DNA of 64,000 nucleotides from Nostoc foliaceum FACHB-393 (GCF_014698505.1 NZ_JACJTD010000020.1:62001-126000), one strand, 5' to 3'; shown: positions 27,668-36,829, numbered from the stretch's first letter. Notes: generated from the letters alone by a model not told the origin. A program made the numbers and translations.

Positions 27668-28864
27668 TTGACTACCTCGACATCTCGTCTCAATATTTTA
27701 TGGGTGCAAGTTTGGGTGTTGGCAGCAGTGCAAGGAGCAATTACCCTCACCTGGTTAATTTATAATATATATTTGCCGCAACTTTTGACTCAGTTTGGTT
27801 TTCCCGCCTCATTGGCAGTTGGTTTGGTGCTAGTCGAAAATGCCTTGGGTGCAATACTGGAACCCCTAATGGGTGGACTTTCAGATCAAGCTAGGCGCTG
27901 GGTAGGAACTCGGTTTCCCTTCATCTCAGTAGGGATGATTTTGTCAGCGACTTTGTTCATTGCCATACCATGTGTTGTCAGCTTGATCCCGCCTACTACC
28001 GTGATGCGATCGCTCTTACCTATAGTATTGGTAGCCTGGGCATTAGCAATGACAATATTTCGCTCTCCAGCTATGTGCTTATTGGGGATGTATGCAACAC
28101 CAGCCCAGTTACCTTTAGCAGTAAGTTTCGTTACTTTGGTAGGTGGTGTAATTGGGGCTTTTAGACCAATAAGCCACAAGTTTATTCTTAATTTAGGGCC
28201 AGTTTATACCTTTGCGATCGGTTCTTTCGTCATGCTGGGTGCAGCTGCTGTGCTGCGGTTGGTAAATCCCCCAGAAGCGCCAGTGGATAGGCACCAAGCA
28301 GAAACAGTAAAGTTGCCCTTGCAGAAATTGGCTTTGATTTTAGGAACTGGTTTCGGCGTAGCTTGGGGTATCCGATTTCTCATGGATGTCTTGGGAAAAG
28401 TACTGAAAAACCAACTGAATACTGATAATATTGATGTGCAAATGGTGTGGATTGGATTAGCGATCGCAATTGCAAGCATACCAGCAGGGATGTTCGCCGT
28501 TAAAATTGGTAATAGTCAAGCAATGCTTTGTGGCATCTGTGCAATCATTCCCTCGTTACTGATAATGATATCTGTGGGCGCACAAATTCCGATAATTGTA
28601 TTGATCGTTGCTGGCTTTAGTTTAATTGTCAATGGGGCAATTCCTTTTGCTTTAGGACTGGTACCCCAGCGATGGGCGGGATTAGGAATTGGGATGTATT
28701 TTGGTGGGTTCGCTTTAGCGATGAGTTTGTTTGGCGTTCTATTTCCCCAACTACAAGGGATAACACCTTCTGTTGGTGCAATTGCAGGTGCATTGGCATT
28801 TTTGTTAGCTGGTGTTTGCATTGTAGTGAGTAGCATTTCTGAAACGCAAATGAACGCAGAGTAA
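27668..28864 (+). CDS. MFS transporter (SLC45/GPH-like)
   Basis: A membrane permease of about 398 residues with twelve predicted helices. Start chosen at TTG 27668 (LTTSTSRLNILWVQVW), because GGAG lies about nine bases upstream and the codons before it fall in an AT-rich repeat. The sequence after helix 2 (GGLSDQARRWVGTRFPFISV) is the cytoplasmic loop 2-3 signature of the sugar:cation symporter/SLC45-like MFS branch. Substrate is unknown. It probably stands alone, downstream of the moeB-rhodanese gene. Confidence 0.88.
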   Translation: MTTSTSRLNILWVQVWVLAAVQGAITLTWLIYNIYLPQLLTQFGFPASLAVGLVLVENALGAILEPLMGGLSDQARRWVGTRFPFISVGMILSATLFIAIPCVVSLIPPTTVMRSLLPIVLVAWALAMTIFRSPAMCLLGMYATPAQLPLAVSFVTLVGGVIGAFRPISHKFILNLGPVYTFAIGSFVMLGAAAVLRLVNPPEAPVDRHQAETVKLPLQKLALILGTGFGVAWGIRFLMDVLGKVLKNQLNTDNIDVQMVWIGLAIAIASIPAGMFAVKIGNSQAMLCGICAIIPSLLIMISVGAQIPIIVLIVAGFSLIVNGAIPFALGLVPQRWAGLGIGMYFGGFALAMSLFGVLFPQLQGITPSVGAIAGALAFLLAGVCIVVSSISETQMNAE

Positions 28865-28924
28865 CGCAAACTTATTCTATGCTTACCTCTGCGTTTAAAA
28901 TTCCAACCTTCTAAATCAGGAGTA

Positions 28925-29045
28925 ATATCATGTCCGCTTAATTAGTTATTATTCACGGCATCTATGCAAAAATCTTAAAACTCTCTTTCCCCCTGCCCCC
29001 TGCCCCCTGCGGTCTTAATGATAAGTCTTTTACCGGACATGATAT
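28925..29045. mobile_element. 121-bp element with perfect 12-bp terminal inverted repeats
   Basis: Ends ATATCATGTCCG (28925-28936) and CGGACATGATAT (29034-29045) are perfect inverted repeats. The interior is non-coding and contains CCCCCTGCC tandem runs. It fits a MITE. No target duplication could be defined confidently. Confidence 0.6.
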
Positions 29046-29147
29046 AAGCTTCCTTGGCGCTATGTGTCCGCAAGCTTGAAGCGATCGCTACGCCCGCCGC
29101 AGGCATCGCATAATTTATACTTTAATTCAGTAACGCCAAGTTTTTAT

Positions 29148-29786
29148 ATGATGAAACAGAGATGGGCAAGCATATACAAATGCACTCAGCTACTTTGGAG
29201 TGTTTTGTTGGTGTTGGTAATTTGGAATCTACCCCAATACGCTCTAGCAGATATCAACCCACAGGAGATAAATGCAATTATTCGCACACGAGATATTGCC
29301 CTGCAAGCCCTAAATACTCGCGATTTTGCCAAAATCCAGCCTTACTTGCACCCAAACTTCACAATAACAACAGTTGATAACCAGATTTTCCACAAAGTTC
29401 CTGAGTTTGAAAAGTACTGGAATCAGCAATTTTCCAGTTCCATTAAAGATATCAAAATGCAACTAAAGGGAGAAACTCTCAGAAATTTTCTCACTCCAGA
29501 GATAGATGTCGCCTCTGGAGAAGCGATCACATCCTTTTCTTTCAAAGATGGCAAAGCGGCTGATATGGCGTTGCGATGGACAGCAGTGCTGCAAAAACTT
29601 CAAGATAAATGGACGATTCAATCGCTGCATTTCTCTTCCAATCTGCTGGATAACCCGGTGTTGAATGCTGCTCAACAATTGGGGCGGATTCTAGCAGTTG
29701 CAGCAGGGGTGGGCGGTTTCCTTCTGGGAGCAGTGACGATGCTACTATTACGTCGCAGGACTAAGCAACGAACAGAAAGGATATAG
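29148..29786 (+). CDS. Exported/membrane NTF2-like (SnoaL/DUF4440-type) protein
   Basis: About 212 residues from ATG 29148 (MMKQRWASIYK). An N-terminal signal helix (LLWSVLLVLVIWNLPQYALA) is followed by a cone-fold NTF2-like domain (about 35-155), recognisable by AIIRTRDIALQALNTRDFAK, the FTITTVDNQIF strand and ALRWTAVLQKLQDKWTIQSL. A C-terminal membrane helix (ILAVAAGVGGFLLGAVTML) with a basic tail (RRRTKQRTER) anchors it. The upstream in-frame extension is rejected because the signal peptide begins here. It sits 6 bp before the glycosyltransferase and is likely co-transcribed. Role unknown. Confidence 0.8.
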   Translation: MMKQRWASIYKCTQLLWSVLLVLVIWNLPQYALADINPQEINAIIRTRDIALQALNTRDFAKIQPYLHPNFTITTVDNQIFHKVPEFEKYWNQQFSSSIKDIKMQLKGETLRNFLTPEIDVASGEAITSFSFKDGKAADMALRWTAVLQKLQDKWTIQSLHFSSNLLDNPVLNAAQQLGRILAVAAGVGGFLLGAVTMLLLRRRTKQRTERI

Positions 29787-29792
29787 AAAAAA

Positions 29793-31082
29793 GTGGCAAA
29801 AAGCACTTTTCAGCTAAGAAAAAATACTAGTTTTTATCGTCGTCTCAAAGCAACCATAATAGTTTTATTGGTCTGGGGTGGCGTGAGTTTGCTGCACTGG
29901 CTACCAGAAACACAATGGTTGTTGCTGGGATTAACGGCAATCCTGGCTGGGCAAACGTTACGGATGCTGATAGCAAAACCAGCAGCGGCGGTGATGGAGA
30001 GTCAGATTTTTTTACCGCCAGTCTCGATTTTAGTTCCGGCTAAAAATGAAAGTCCAGTCTTGGCTGATTTAGTTTACAGCTTATGCCAATTGAATTATCC
30101 AAGCGATCGCCTAGATATCTGGGTCGTTGATGATGGGAGTACCGATGAAACCCCCCAGGTTTTGAGTGAATTACAAACTCAATTTCCAGCTTTACAAGTT
30201 CATCGACGGGAATCTAAAGGTGGTAAATCAGGGGCACTGAATGCGGTGTTTCCCTTTACCCAAGGAGAGATTATTCTAGTCTGTGATGCGGATGCTCAAT
30301 TACCTGCCAATTTTCTCCAGCAAACAGTACCTCTATTTCAGAAACAAGCGATCGGTGCAGTACAAGTGCGAAAAGCGATTTCTAATGCTAATACCAATTT
30401 CTTAACCCATTGCCAGCAGATGGAAATGAACTGTGATAGTTTTCTCCAAACCCATCGCATTGCTATTGGTGGAATGTCTGAACTGCGCGGTAATGGGATG
30501 TTAGTTCGTCGGGAATTGTTAGAAAAGTGTCAGGGTTGGAATGAGAACACTGTCACCGATGATTTGGATCTTTGCTTCAAACTCTATTTAGCAGGTGCAG
30601 AAATTGAGTTTGTTACAGTTCCATCAATTCAAGAAGAAGGTGTAACTACTTGGAAAAAACTTTGGTATCAACGCTGTCGTTGGGCTGAAGGTGGCTATCA
30701 GCGTTATCTAGATTATTTTCCGCAAATTCTTACTTTAGGTTGGGCGAAAGAAATTGATTTATTATTGTTTTTTTTATTGCAATTTCTTCTGCCAATTGGA
30801 CTAATACCCGACTTACTTTGGACAATATTTTATACCCATCATCCAGTTTTATTGCCCCTCCAGACACTACTCAGCATCATTTTGACAATTGCCTTTATTG
30901 CTGGACTTTACCAATTTCAAAATTTACGAGGATGGTCTTTGGTTTGGGCAACAATTCAAGGGTCATTATACATGGTGCATTGGATTCCTGTGATGATTGT
31001 AACAACTTTAAAAATGTGTGTGCAAAGGGAGCGATCGCGCTGGGTGAAAACTGAGCATCGTGGTGGAAAAAATTATGGTTGA
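29793..31082 (+). CDS. Membrane glycosyltransferase family 2 protein
   Basis: 429 residues of the processive GT2 type (cellulose-synthase/N-acetylglucosaminyltransferase-like). An N-terminal membrane helix pair (about 18-52) precedes the GT-A catalytic domain with VDDGSTDETP (near 112), DADAQ (near 165), a TDDLDL acceptor-site Asp and QRCRWAEGG (near 293). C-terminal helices lie near 325-345, 355-375 and 385-405. It likely polymerises or transfers a sugar onto an exported polysaccharide or lipid. GTG start 6 bp after the NTF2-like gene; its 3' end overlaps the next gene, indicating an operon. Confidence 0.92.
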   Translation: MAKSTFQLRKNTSFYRRLKATIIVLLVWGGVSLLHWLPETQWLLLGLTAILAGQTLRMLIAKPAAAVMESQIFLPPVSILVPAKNESPVLADLVYSLCQLNYPSDRLDIWVVDDGSTDETPQVLSELQTQFPALQVHRRESKGGKSGALNAVFPFTQGEIILVCDADAQLPANFLQQTVPLFQKQAIGAVQVRKAISNANTNFLTHCQQMEMNCDSFLQTHRIAIGGMSELRGNGMLVRRELLEKCQGWNENTVTDDLDLCFKLYLAGAEIEFVTVPSIQEEGVTTWKKLWYQRCRWAEGGYQRYLDYFPQILTLGWAKEIDLLLFFLLQFLLPIGLIPDLLWTIFYTHHPVLLPLQTLLSIILTIAFIAGLYQFQNLRGWSLVWATIQGSLYMVHWIPVMIVTTLKMCVQRERSRWVKTEHRGGKNYG

Positions 31083-31533
31083 AGAATCAGATAATCTGAT
31101 AACAAAGCAGAAAAAATACTTTATGTTAATTGGAGTAATTGTTTATGAAGCTCAAGCAATTGAATATAAACTGAAAAAGCTTAGTAAATTTATTCATCCT
31201 AATACTGACGATGTATTGCCTGAAATTACCAAAGAAGATTTTTTGGCGAGAGAGAAAATTTTAGAAAAAAGAACACTTAGTTTTATTTTCAACCATTTAA
31301 AGGAAAAGAAATTTTTATTAAATGATGATGCACAATTTTTAGTTAATAGATTTGTAAATTCTAGAAATACTGTTATTCATCACCTTGTAAAATTACTAGG
31401 CTTTAATCTGAATACAGAGGAAGGTATAGATCGAGGAATACAGTTTTTAGAGGAATATAGAAAAACAATACAAGATATAAATAATATTTTTAATCCAATT
31501 TTAATTTCTGCACATAATAGAGAATCATGTTAG
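31075..31533 (+). CDS. HEPN-like hypothetical protein
   Basis: 152 residues from ATG 31075, overlapping the glycosyltransferase stop. It is all-helical in appearance and much more AT-rich than its neighbours. FVNSRNTVIHHLVKL contains the R-x4-H motif (RNTVIH) typical of HEPN-domain ribonucleases and toxins, in the expected late position. There is no adjacent MNT nucleotidyltransferase. Its 3' end overlaps the amidohydrolase start (ATGTTAG), so it is translationally coupled on both sides. HEPN assignment is inference from motif and helical pattern only. Confidence 0.6.
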   Translation: MVEESDNLITKQKKYFMLIGVIVYEAQAIEYKLKKLSKFIHPNTDDVLPEITKEDFLAREKILEKRTLSFIFNHLKEKKFLLNDDAQFLVNRFVNSRNTVIHHLVKLLGFNLNTEEGIDRGIQFLEEYRKTIQDINNIFNPILISAHNRESC

Positions 31534-33236
31534 ATTTGCTGATTCAAAACGGGTTAATTTTCGATGGCTTAGGCTCTCTGCCTGTTCGCGGAGATATCGG
31601 CATTCAAAACGGCCGCATTGTCACCCTTGCACCCTCCTTAACTAACCCAGCGCGGGAAGTAGTTGATGCTTCTGGGTTATGGGTGACACCTGGATTCATC
31701 GACATTCATACTCATTACGATTTAGAGTTAGAAATTGCACCAGGATTGAGCGAATCAGTGCGTCATGGCGTTACTAGCGTGGTTATTGGTAACTGTAGCT
31801 TGTCTGTTGCGATCGCAGAACCCCAAATCCTGGCTGATATTTTTCAGAGGGTAGAGACACTTTCCCATCGGCTAATCGCAAAATGGTTACAACAATCGGT
31901 TTCCTGGCATACACCAGCAGAATATTTACAGCATTTGCAACAGTTACCCCTTGGCCCCAATGTTGCCCCAATGTTTGGACACAGTGCTTTACGCGCTCAT
32001 GTGATGGGATTAGAACGCAGTTTAACTGTTCAGCCGACAAAATTTGAACTAAAACTTATGCAGCGCATAGCCACAGATGCTTTAGACGCTGGTTTTATTG
32101 GCATTTCTATTGATATGTTTCCCTGGCATCGGATGAGTGGAGAATGGCAAGGCTGTACAATTCCCTCTCAACACGCCAAATTTAATGAATATGCAATGTT
32201 GGCGGATTTATGTCGGTATAGCGATCGCGTTTTTCAAGTCACACCCAATTTACAACGACTTGCTTCCTTTGTGGAGATTCTGCGTATGGGTTCAGGGATT
32301 GGACAAAAACCACTGCGGCTAACTGTTCTCTCAGCCTTAGATGCCGTACACGATCGCAAACTATGGCGAATATTTTCCCCCCTACTTTTTATTTGGAATC
32401 GGCTTCTAAATGGGAATGTGCGCTTTCAAACCCTAACGGAACCTTTCACCATTTACTCTGATGGATCTGTGACTCCCTTATTTGAAGAATTCTCCACAGG
32501 CGCACAACTTAATGGCTGTCAGTCACGAGAAGAAAGGCAACAACTATGGGCATCGGAAATTTTTCGTCGTCAGTTTCGCCAAGAATGGCTCAGTAAACGG
32601 CGTAAATCATTCCATCGTCAGTTAGATTTGATGGAAGTCATTTACTGTCCCGAAGCAAGTTGGCAAGGGTTAAGTTTTGCAGAAATTGCTCGTCAAAAGC
32701 AACAAGAACCAGTGGATTTATTTATCCACGCATTACAAAAATACGATACAGATTTACGCTGGGTGGCGACAGGAGCAAACGATCGCCTAAAACCCCGTTT
32801 AGCGATGATGCAGCATCCTTATATTTTGCCTGGTTTTACCGATGCTGGCGCTCACGTCCGTAACTTGGGCTACTATGATGGAGCTTTATCTTTGCTCAAA
32901 CAAGCAGTTGCAACGAAATTTCTTTCACCTGAAGCTGCGATTTGCCGCGTTACCGGAGAACCTGCTGGTTGGTTTGGTCTTGATACGGGAGTTCTCAAAG
33001 TTGGTGCGAAAGCAGATATAGTTTTACTCGATCCCAATGCTTTAAATCAGCCAATTAGCCCGCAGGTGCAGATATCAGATCCCGTTTTAGATGGTGAACC
33101 TCGGATGGTTAAGCGTGGTTCGGATGAGATTGTGCAAGCGGTTTATATTAATGGAGTTCGGGTTGTTTGTCGGGGTAAGGTGAGCGATCGCTTGGGGCAT
33201 GAAAGGTTGGGAACTGTTTTGTCACCATTAACTTAG
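31527..33236 (+). CDS. N-acyl-D-amino-acid deacylase-like amidohydrolase
   Basis: A 569-residue metal-dependent amidohydrolase. The N-terminal beta-sandwich (MLDLLIQNGLIFDGLGSLPV) precedes the metal-binding motif PGFIDIHTHYDLE (His near 60 and 62). It continues with GVTSVVIGNCSLS, GFTDAGAHVRNLGYYDG (the metal/catalytic Asp region) and the closing GVLKVGAKADIVLLDPN strand. D-aminoacylases remove acyl groups from N-acyl-D-amino acids. Substrate cannot be specified; related cyanobacterial proteins are called N-acyl-D-glutamate or D-aspartate deacylases. ATG 31527 overlaps the HEPN-like gene. Confidence 0.88.
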   Translation: MLDLLIQNGLIFDGLGSLPVRGDIGIQNGRIVTLAPSLTNPAREVVDASGLWVTPGFIDIHTHYDLELEIAPGLSESVRHGVTSVVIGNCSLSVAIAEPQILADIFQRVETLSHRLIAKWLQQSVSWHTPAEYLQHLQQLPLGPNVAPMFGHSALRAHVMGLERSLTVQPTKFELKLMQRIATDALDAGFIGISIDMFPWHRMSGEWQGCTIPSQHAKFNEYAMLADLCRYSDRVFQVTPNLQRLASFVEILRMGSGIGQKPLRLTVLSALDAVHDRKLWRIFSPLLFIWNRLLNGNVRFQTLTEPFTIYSDGSVTPLFEEFSTGAQLNGCQSREERQQLWASEIFRRQFRQEWLSKRRKSFHRQLDLMEVIYCPEASWQGLSFAEIARQKQQEPVDLFIHALQKYDTDLRWVATGANDRLKPRLAMMQHPYILPGFTDAGAHVRNLGYYDGALSLLKQAVATKFLSPEAAICRVTGEPAGWFGLDTGVLKVGAKADIVLLDPNALNQPISPQVQISDPVLDGEPRMVKRGSDEIVQAVYINGVRVVCRGKVSDRLGHERLGTVLSPLT

Positions 33237-33438
33237 AGATTATGGGCAAACTACATTGATGTTGTGTTGGTCATTGCTTCTAAATATATGTCTGATTACT
33301 TGTTTTCCCAATTTAAAGCCAATGAATTTGAAGCCTGTATAAAGAGTTATCTAGAGTTCTAGATATTTCACCTCGTTCTACTTACAAGGAATGTTAGGCT
33401 TAATTTTGGATAAAAGTTAGCATCTCTTCAAGTGAGTG

Positions 33439-33459
33439 TTGATCCCAAAATGGGATCAA
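33439..33459. promoter_or_regulatory. Inverted-repeat operator candidate of the higBA locus
   Basis: Perfect 9-bp inverted repeat TTGATCCCA AAA TGGGATCAA, ending 15 bases before the higB ATG. Toxin-antitoxin operons of this family are autorepressed by the HTH antitoxin at such sites. Function is inferred from position and symmetry. Confidence 0.65.
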
Positions 33460-33474
33460 GTTATTATAAATGCT

Positions 33475-33768
33475 ATGCGTATTTTATCCCGCAGCACCCT
33501 GCGAAATTTCTGGGAATCTCATGCAGATGCTGAAGAAGCACTAAAAACTTGGTACTATGAAGCGTCTCACGCCGATTGGCAGAGTCCAATTGATGTTAAA
33601 GCCGCTCATGGTAATGCCAGTATTATTGCTAACAACCGTGTCGTATTCAACATCAAAGGTAATACTTATCGGCTCATTGTCGCAATTCGTTATGATATCG
33701 GTATTGTTTTTATCCGGTTTATTGGCACTCATATCGAGTATGACAAGATAGATGCAGAAACTATCTAA
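33475..33768 (+). CDS. higB: HigB-type mRNA interferase toxin
   Basis: 97 residues from ATG 33475 (MRILSRSTLRNFWESHADAE), matching the HigB_toxin family: the N-terminal FWE..ADAEEALKTWY helix, the NNRVVFNIKGNTYRLIVAIR strands and the closing IVFIRFIGTHIEYDKID. These are ribosome-dependent or free mRNA endonucleases. An in-frame extension from TTG 33436 would run through the operator and is rejected. It precedes higA by 14 bases, the standard toxin-first order. Confidence 0.92.
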   Translation: MRILSRSTLRNFWESHADAEEALKTWYYEASHADWQSPIDVKAAHGNASIIANNRVVFNIKGNTYRLIVAIRYDIGIVFIRFIGTHIEYDKIDAETI

Positions 33769-33782
33769 ATAGAGGTTGATGT

Positions 33783-34160
33783 ATGGAATTACGTCCAATT
33801 AGAACCCAAGCTGACTATCAGGAAGCTCTTCGAGAAATTGAGTTGCTGTTTGATGCCGTCCCTAATACACCTGAATGCGATCGATTAGATGTTCTGAGTA
33901 CCTTAGTAGAAGCTTACGAAAAGGCACATTTTCCCATTGAAAAACCCGATCCTATCGAAGCAATTCAATACTACATGGATACCCGTGGCTGGTCTCGTCG
34001 TGATTTGGAATTATGTCTTGGCAGTCGAGCTAGGGTCTCTGAGATACTATCTCGTAAACGCTCCTTGACCTTGGAGATGATTCGGAAGTTAAATCAAGAG
34101 TTAGGTATTCCGGCTGAGATTCTGATCCAGCCTTATGATTCGGTGCAAACCTCTGCTTAA
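33783..34160 (+). CDS. higA: HigA-type antitoxin with XRE/HTH domain
   Basis: 125 residues. The N-terminal half (MELRPIRTQADYQEALREIE) is the HigA dimer/toxin-binding region. The C-terminal half is a helix-turn-helix (IQYYMDTRGWSRRDLELCLGSRARVSEILSRKR). It neutralises HigB and represses the operon, presumably through the palindrome at 33439-33459. AGAGGTTGATGT precedes the ATG. Confidence 0.92.
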   Translation: MELRPIRTQADYQEALREIELLFDAVPNTPECDRLDVLSTLVEAYEKAHFPIEKPDPIEAIQYYMDTRGWSRRDLELCLGSRARVSEILSRKRSLTLEMIRKLNQELGIPAEILIQPYDSVQTSA

Positions 34161-34194
34161 TAACGGTCATAAAAAAGCGACGAAATATTAAACC

Positions 34195-34380
34195 GTGAAA
34201 AATTCCTCTATTTTTATGAATGTAAAACTTCAGACCGACAAAGATAAGCTACACGAAAGCACTAGTATAAACATAAATCAAGAAACAGAAAAGGAAAACA
34301 TTCTATGTTCTCATTGTCAGCGCACTGCTACGAATGGTATTAAATGTAAAGGTATTTGTGTAGCCGATAATGACTATTAA
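34195..34380 (+). CDS. Small Cys-rich protein, zinc-ribbon-like C-terminus (61 aa)
   Basis: GTG start, 61 residues (a 54-residue form could start at ATG 34216). The N-terminal half is polar; the C-terminal 25 residues contain ILCSHCQRTATNGIKCKGIC followed by VADNDY, two Cys pairs (CxxC and CxxxC) that could bind zinc or an iron-sulfur centre. The conserved-looking C-terminal block suggests a real gene. It lies between higA and the oxygenase cluster on the same strand. Function unknown. Confidence 0.55.
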   Translation: MKNSSIFMNVKLQTDKDKLHESTSININQETEKENILCSHCQRTATNGIKCKGICVADNDY

Positions 34381-34436
34381 AGTATATTTGAGTAAAATTG
34401 GTGATGCAGCGAGGTAAAAATTGGTAAGGTTTTGAT

Positions 34437-34850
34437 ATGAATTATAATCCTCAACAAAGTTTGAGAAATCGCATTAATAATCAAATTATAGATCATCCTT
34501 TTACAGACTATTGGGATATTTTTATTCTTAAACATCAACATCCAATTAATATTACTCTACACATTTTGGGAATATTCTTTTTTTACGGTTTACTCTTTTA
34601 TACTTGGAAGTTGCAAAACTTTTGGTTGCTCTTGGGCTTACCGTTAACTCAATTGGTGGGATTAACTGGACATTTTTTATTTGAGCGTAGCCATATTGAT
34701 TTACAAGATGCTGTATTTTCTTGGCGGGCTTCTTATTGTTTAGGTAAAATGTTATTTAGAATTTTGACGGGTAAATATCGAGATGATATTCGCCAACGAC
34801 AAGAAATATTAAATAATTATCTATCAAACAATTATGCAAATATTCAATAA
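34437..34850 (+). CDS. Mpo1-like (DUF962) membrane protein
   Basis: 137 residues with the DUF962/Mpo1 pattern: HPINITLHILGIFFFYG (two His in the first helix), then GHFLFERSHID. In yeast Mpo1 these histidines support Fe-dependent dioxygenation of 2-hydroxy fatty acids; in bacteria the role is unproven. Two to three membrane helices lie near 40-62 and 65-85. The 3' end overlaps the following Rieske gene by 17 bp, tying it to the oxygenase cluster and hinting at a lipid-like substrate. Confidence 0.78.
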   Translation: MNYNPQQSLRNRINNQIIDHPFTDYWDIFILKHQHPINITLHILGIFFFYGLLFYTWKLQNFWLLLGLPLTQLVGLTGHFLFERSHIDLQDAVFSWRASYCLGKMLFRILTGKYRDDIRQRQEILNNYLSNNYANIQ

Positions 34851-35835
34851 TTGGAATGTAATTGCTAAAGGTTGGTATATTGCCTGTCCTAGTCATGAAA
34901 TCTCTAAAAAAACAGCAAAATCTGTAGAAGTATGCGGTCATAAGATTGCTATTTTTAGAGGTGAAGATGGGCAAGTACGGGCTTTAGATGCTTACTGCCC
35001 TCATTTGGGGACAGATTTAGGAATTGGGAAGGTTGATGGTAATTGGATTCGTTGTGCATTTCATCATTGGGCATTTGATGAAACAGGGTTTTGTCAAAAT
35101 ATTCCCTGTCAATCAGAAATTCCTAGTCAAGCTAAATTACAAGGTTATGCAACAGAAGAAAAGTATGGATTTATCTGGATTTATCCAGATGCTGAAGCAC
35201 CAGAGGGAGTAGCTGATTTTGATGAATTGAAGGGTAAAGAAATTGTTGCACAAGCTGATATTGCATTTGCAAGAAGTTGCCATCATCATATTTGTATGAT
35301 GAATGGGATTGATGCTCAACATTTAAAAACAATTCATCATTTAGATATCAAAATGGATTTGTCGCTACATCGCAGCGAATTAGGGACGCAAATCGACTTT
35401 ACAATGCGGGGACAATTCCCTAAAACTACTTGGAGAGAAAAGTTAGGTCAAAAATTTCTTGGTTCTACATATCAGTATTCAATGCGTTATGCTCATGGTT
35501 GCATTGGCTTGTTAACAATGATGAAGGATGTCAGGCTTTTTCCGCCACTGTTTATGATATATGCTTATACTCCAATTGCATCGGAAAGAACGAGAATTCA
35601 ACCGATTTATGTAACTGAAAAACGTCAAGGTATTGTGGGATATCTGCTAAGTCAGTTTTTGCTATTCTGTACGCGCTTGGCTTACTATATGCTCAGAGAT
35701 GAAGATGGCAAAATTTACGACAATATTCGCTTTAATCCAAAGTTGCTCCTTAGTATTGATCAGCCATTAGGCGAATATATGGACTATGTAAACCAGCTAA
35801 AACCGTCTCGATGGTCAAAAAATAGGGGTGTATAA
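34834..35835 (+). CDS. Rieske non-haem iron oxygenase A
   Basis: 333 residues. The Rieske [2Fe-2S] domain uses Cys55/His57 in CPHLGTDLG and Cys74/His77 in RCAFHHW. The catalytic domain has an Asp-His-His-like iron site in NGIDAQHLKTIHHLD. The CPHLG...G.V.....IRC.FH spacing recalls the KshA/cholesterol-desaturase (Neverland) branch more than benzoate-type dioxygenases. Expected to take electrons from a ferredoxin, which is encoded at 40172. Hydrophobic helix near 268-290. It starts within the Mpo1-like gene. Confidence 0.88.
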   Translation: MQIFNNWNVIAKGWYIACPSHEISKKTAKSVEVCGHKIAIFRGEDGQVRALDAYCPHLGTDLGIGKVDGNWIRCAFHHWAFDETGFCQNIPCQSEIPSQAKLQGYATEEKYGFIWIYPDAEAPEGVADFDELKGKEIVAQADIAFARSCHHHICMMNGIDAQHLKTIHHLDIKMDLSLHRSELGTQIDFTMRGQFPKTTWREKLGQKFLGSTYQYSMRYAHGCIGLLTMMKDVRLFPPLFMIYAYTPIASERTRIQPIYVTEKRQGIVGYLLSQFLLFCTRLAYYMLRDEDGKIYDNIRFNPKLLLSIDQPLGEYMDYVNQLKPSRWSKNRGV

Positions 35836-36083
35836 TATTACATTGGGTTACACTGTCGCTAACCCAACAAAAACTTTGGTAATGTTCTGTTTCTCAACCT
35901 AACCTACATCTGAATTATTTTGTAGAGTGGGAAATGCCCACCAAATCTGATTGAGGAGGTACAGAATTGTAGCGTAAATAACCATTTTCTAATCTGTCAC
36001 ATTACACCGTAAATTTACTAATTTGGTCGATAAAGTTTTAAATACAAACATAATACAAATCGATTTTAGGTAATTTCCGAATA

Positions 36084-36824
36084 ATGAAGAGTTTGCTGAT
36101 TCCTGTTCACAATTTGCAATCAAGCGATCGCATCGCCATGTATGCGTTGCTGCAAAATCACTTCCAAGGTATAACCTGGGATGGGTTTCAAATTGATCTA
36201 GAGCGCAAAAACTGGGTTTTGTTGTTGAGAGATGAAACATCCAACGCACTCAAAGGATTTTCAACTCTGATGTTATGCCAAACAACTTTTTTGGGAGAAA
36301 AAATTAGTGTGGTGTATTCTGGCGACACTATCGTTGATCCTAGTGCTTGGTCGAGTACAACATTACCACGAAGTTGGATTGCCGCCATCAACTTTCTGCG
36401 TCAACACTATGCAGAAAATAAACTTTACTGGCTGCTAATCTGCTCTGGTTTTCGCACTTATCGTTTTCTCCCTACTTTTTGGCAAGATTTCTATCCGCGT
36501 TATGATGTTACAACACCTGCGGATGTAACAAATCTGATGGTGAATTTAGCACGGGAATACTATGGTAGTTTATACCAAGAAACAACTGGTATCGTCAATT
36601 TTCCGCATCCCCAAATTCTCTGTGAGGAGTTAATTGAAATCCCCACAGGAAGACAAACTAACCCCCATATCCAGTTTTTTGAAGAAAAAAACCCCGGCTA
36701 TCGATTAGGGGATGAATTGGTTTGTTTAACTGAAATTAACTATGACAATCTCACTCGTGCTGGAAAACGGATGTGGGAGTCAGAATCATCGTTACAATTG
36801 GTGCAAGATTGTGTCCTCATTTAA
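36084..36824 (+). CDS. Hypothetical protein of the oxygenase cluster, possibly GNAT-like
   Basis: 246 residues, not recognised. The alternating alpha/beta pattern (KNWVLLLRDETSNALKGFST; ISVVYSGDTIVDPSAW; KLYWLLICSGFRTYRFLPTF) is reminiscent of a GNAT-type acyltransferase fold, but the acetyl-CoA loop is not evident. The same strand and the tight 5-bp link to Rieske B (stop 36822-36824, next ATG 36830) suggest a role in the same pathway. No signal peptide. Function is not assigned. Confidence 0.6.
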   Translation: MKSLLIPVHNLQSSDRIAMYALLQNHFQGITWDGFQIDLERKNWVLLLRDETSNALKGFSTLMLCQTTFLGEKISVVYSGDTIVDPSAWSSTTLPRSWIAAINFLRQHYAENKLYWLLICSGFRTYRFLPTFWQDFYPRYDVTTPADVTNLMVNLAREYYGSLYQETTGIVNFPHPQILCEELIEIPTGRQTNPHIQFFEEKNPGYRLGDELVCLTEINYDNLTRAGKRMWESESSLQLVQDCVLI

Positions 36825-36829
36825 ATTTT

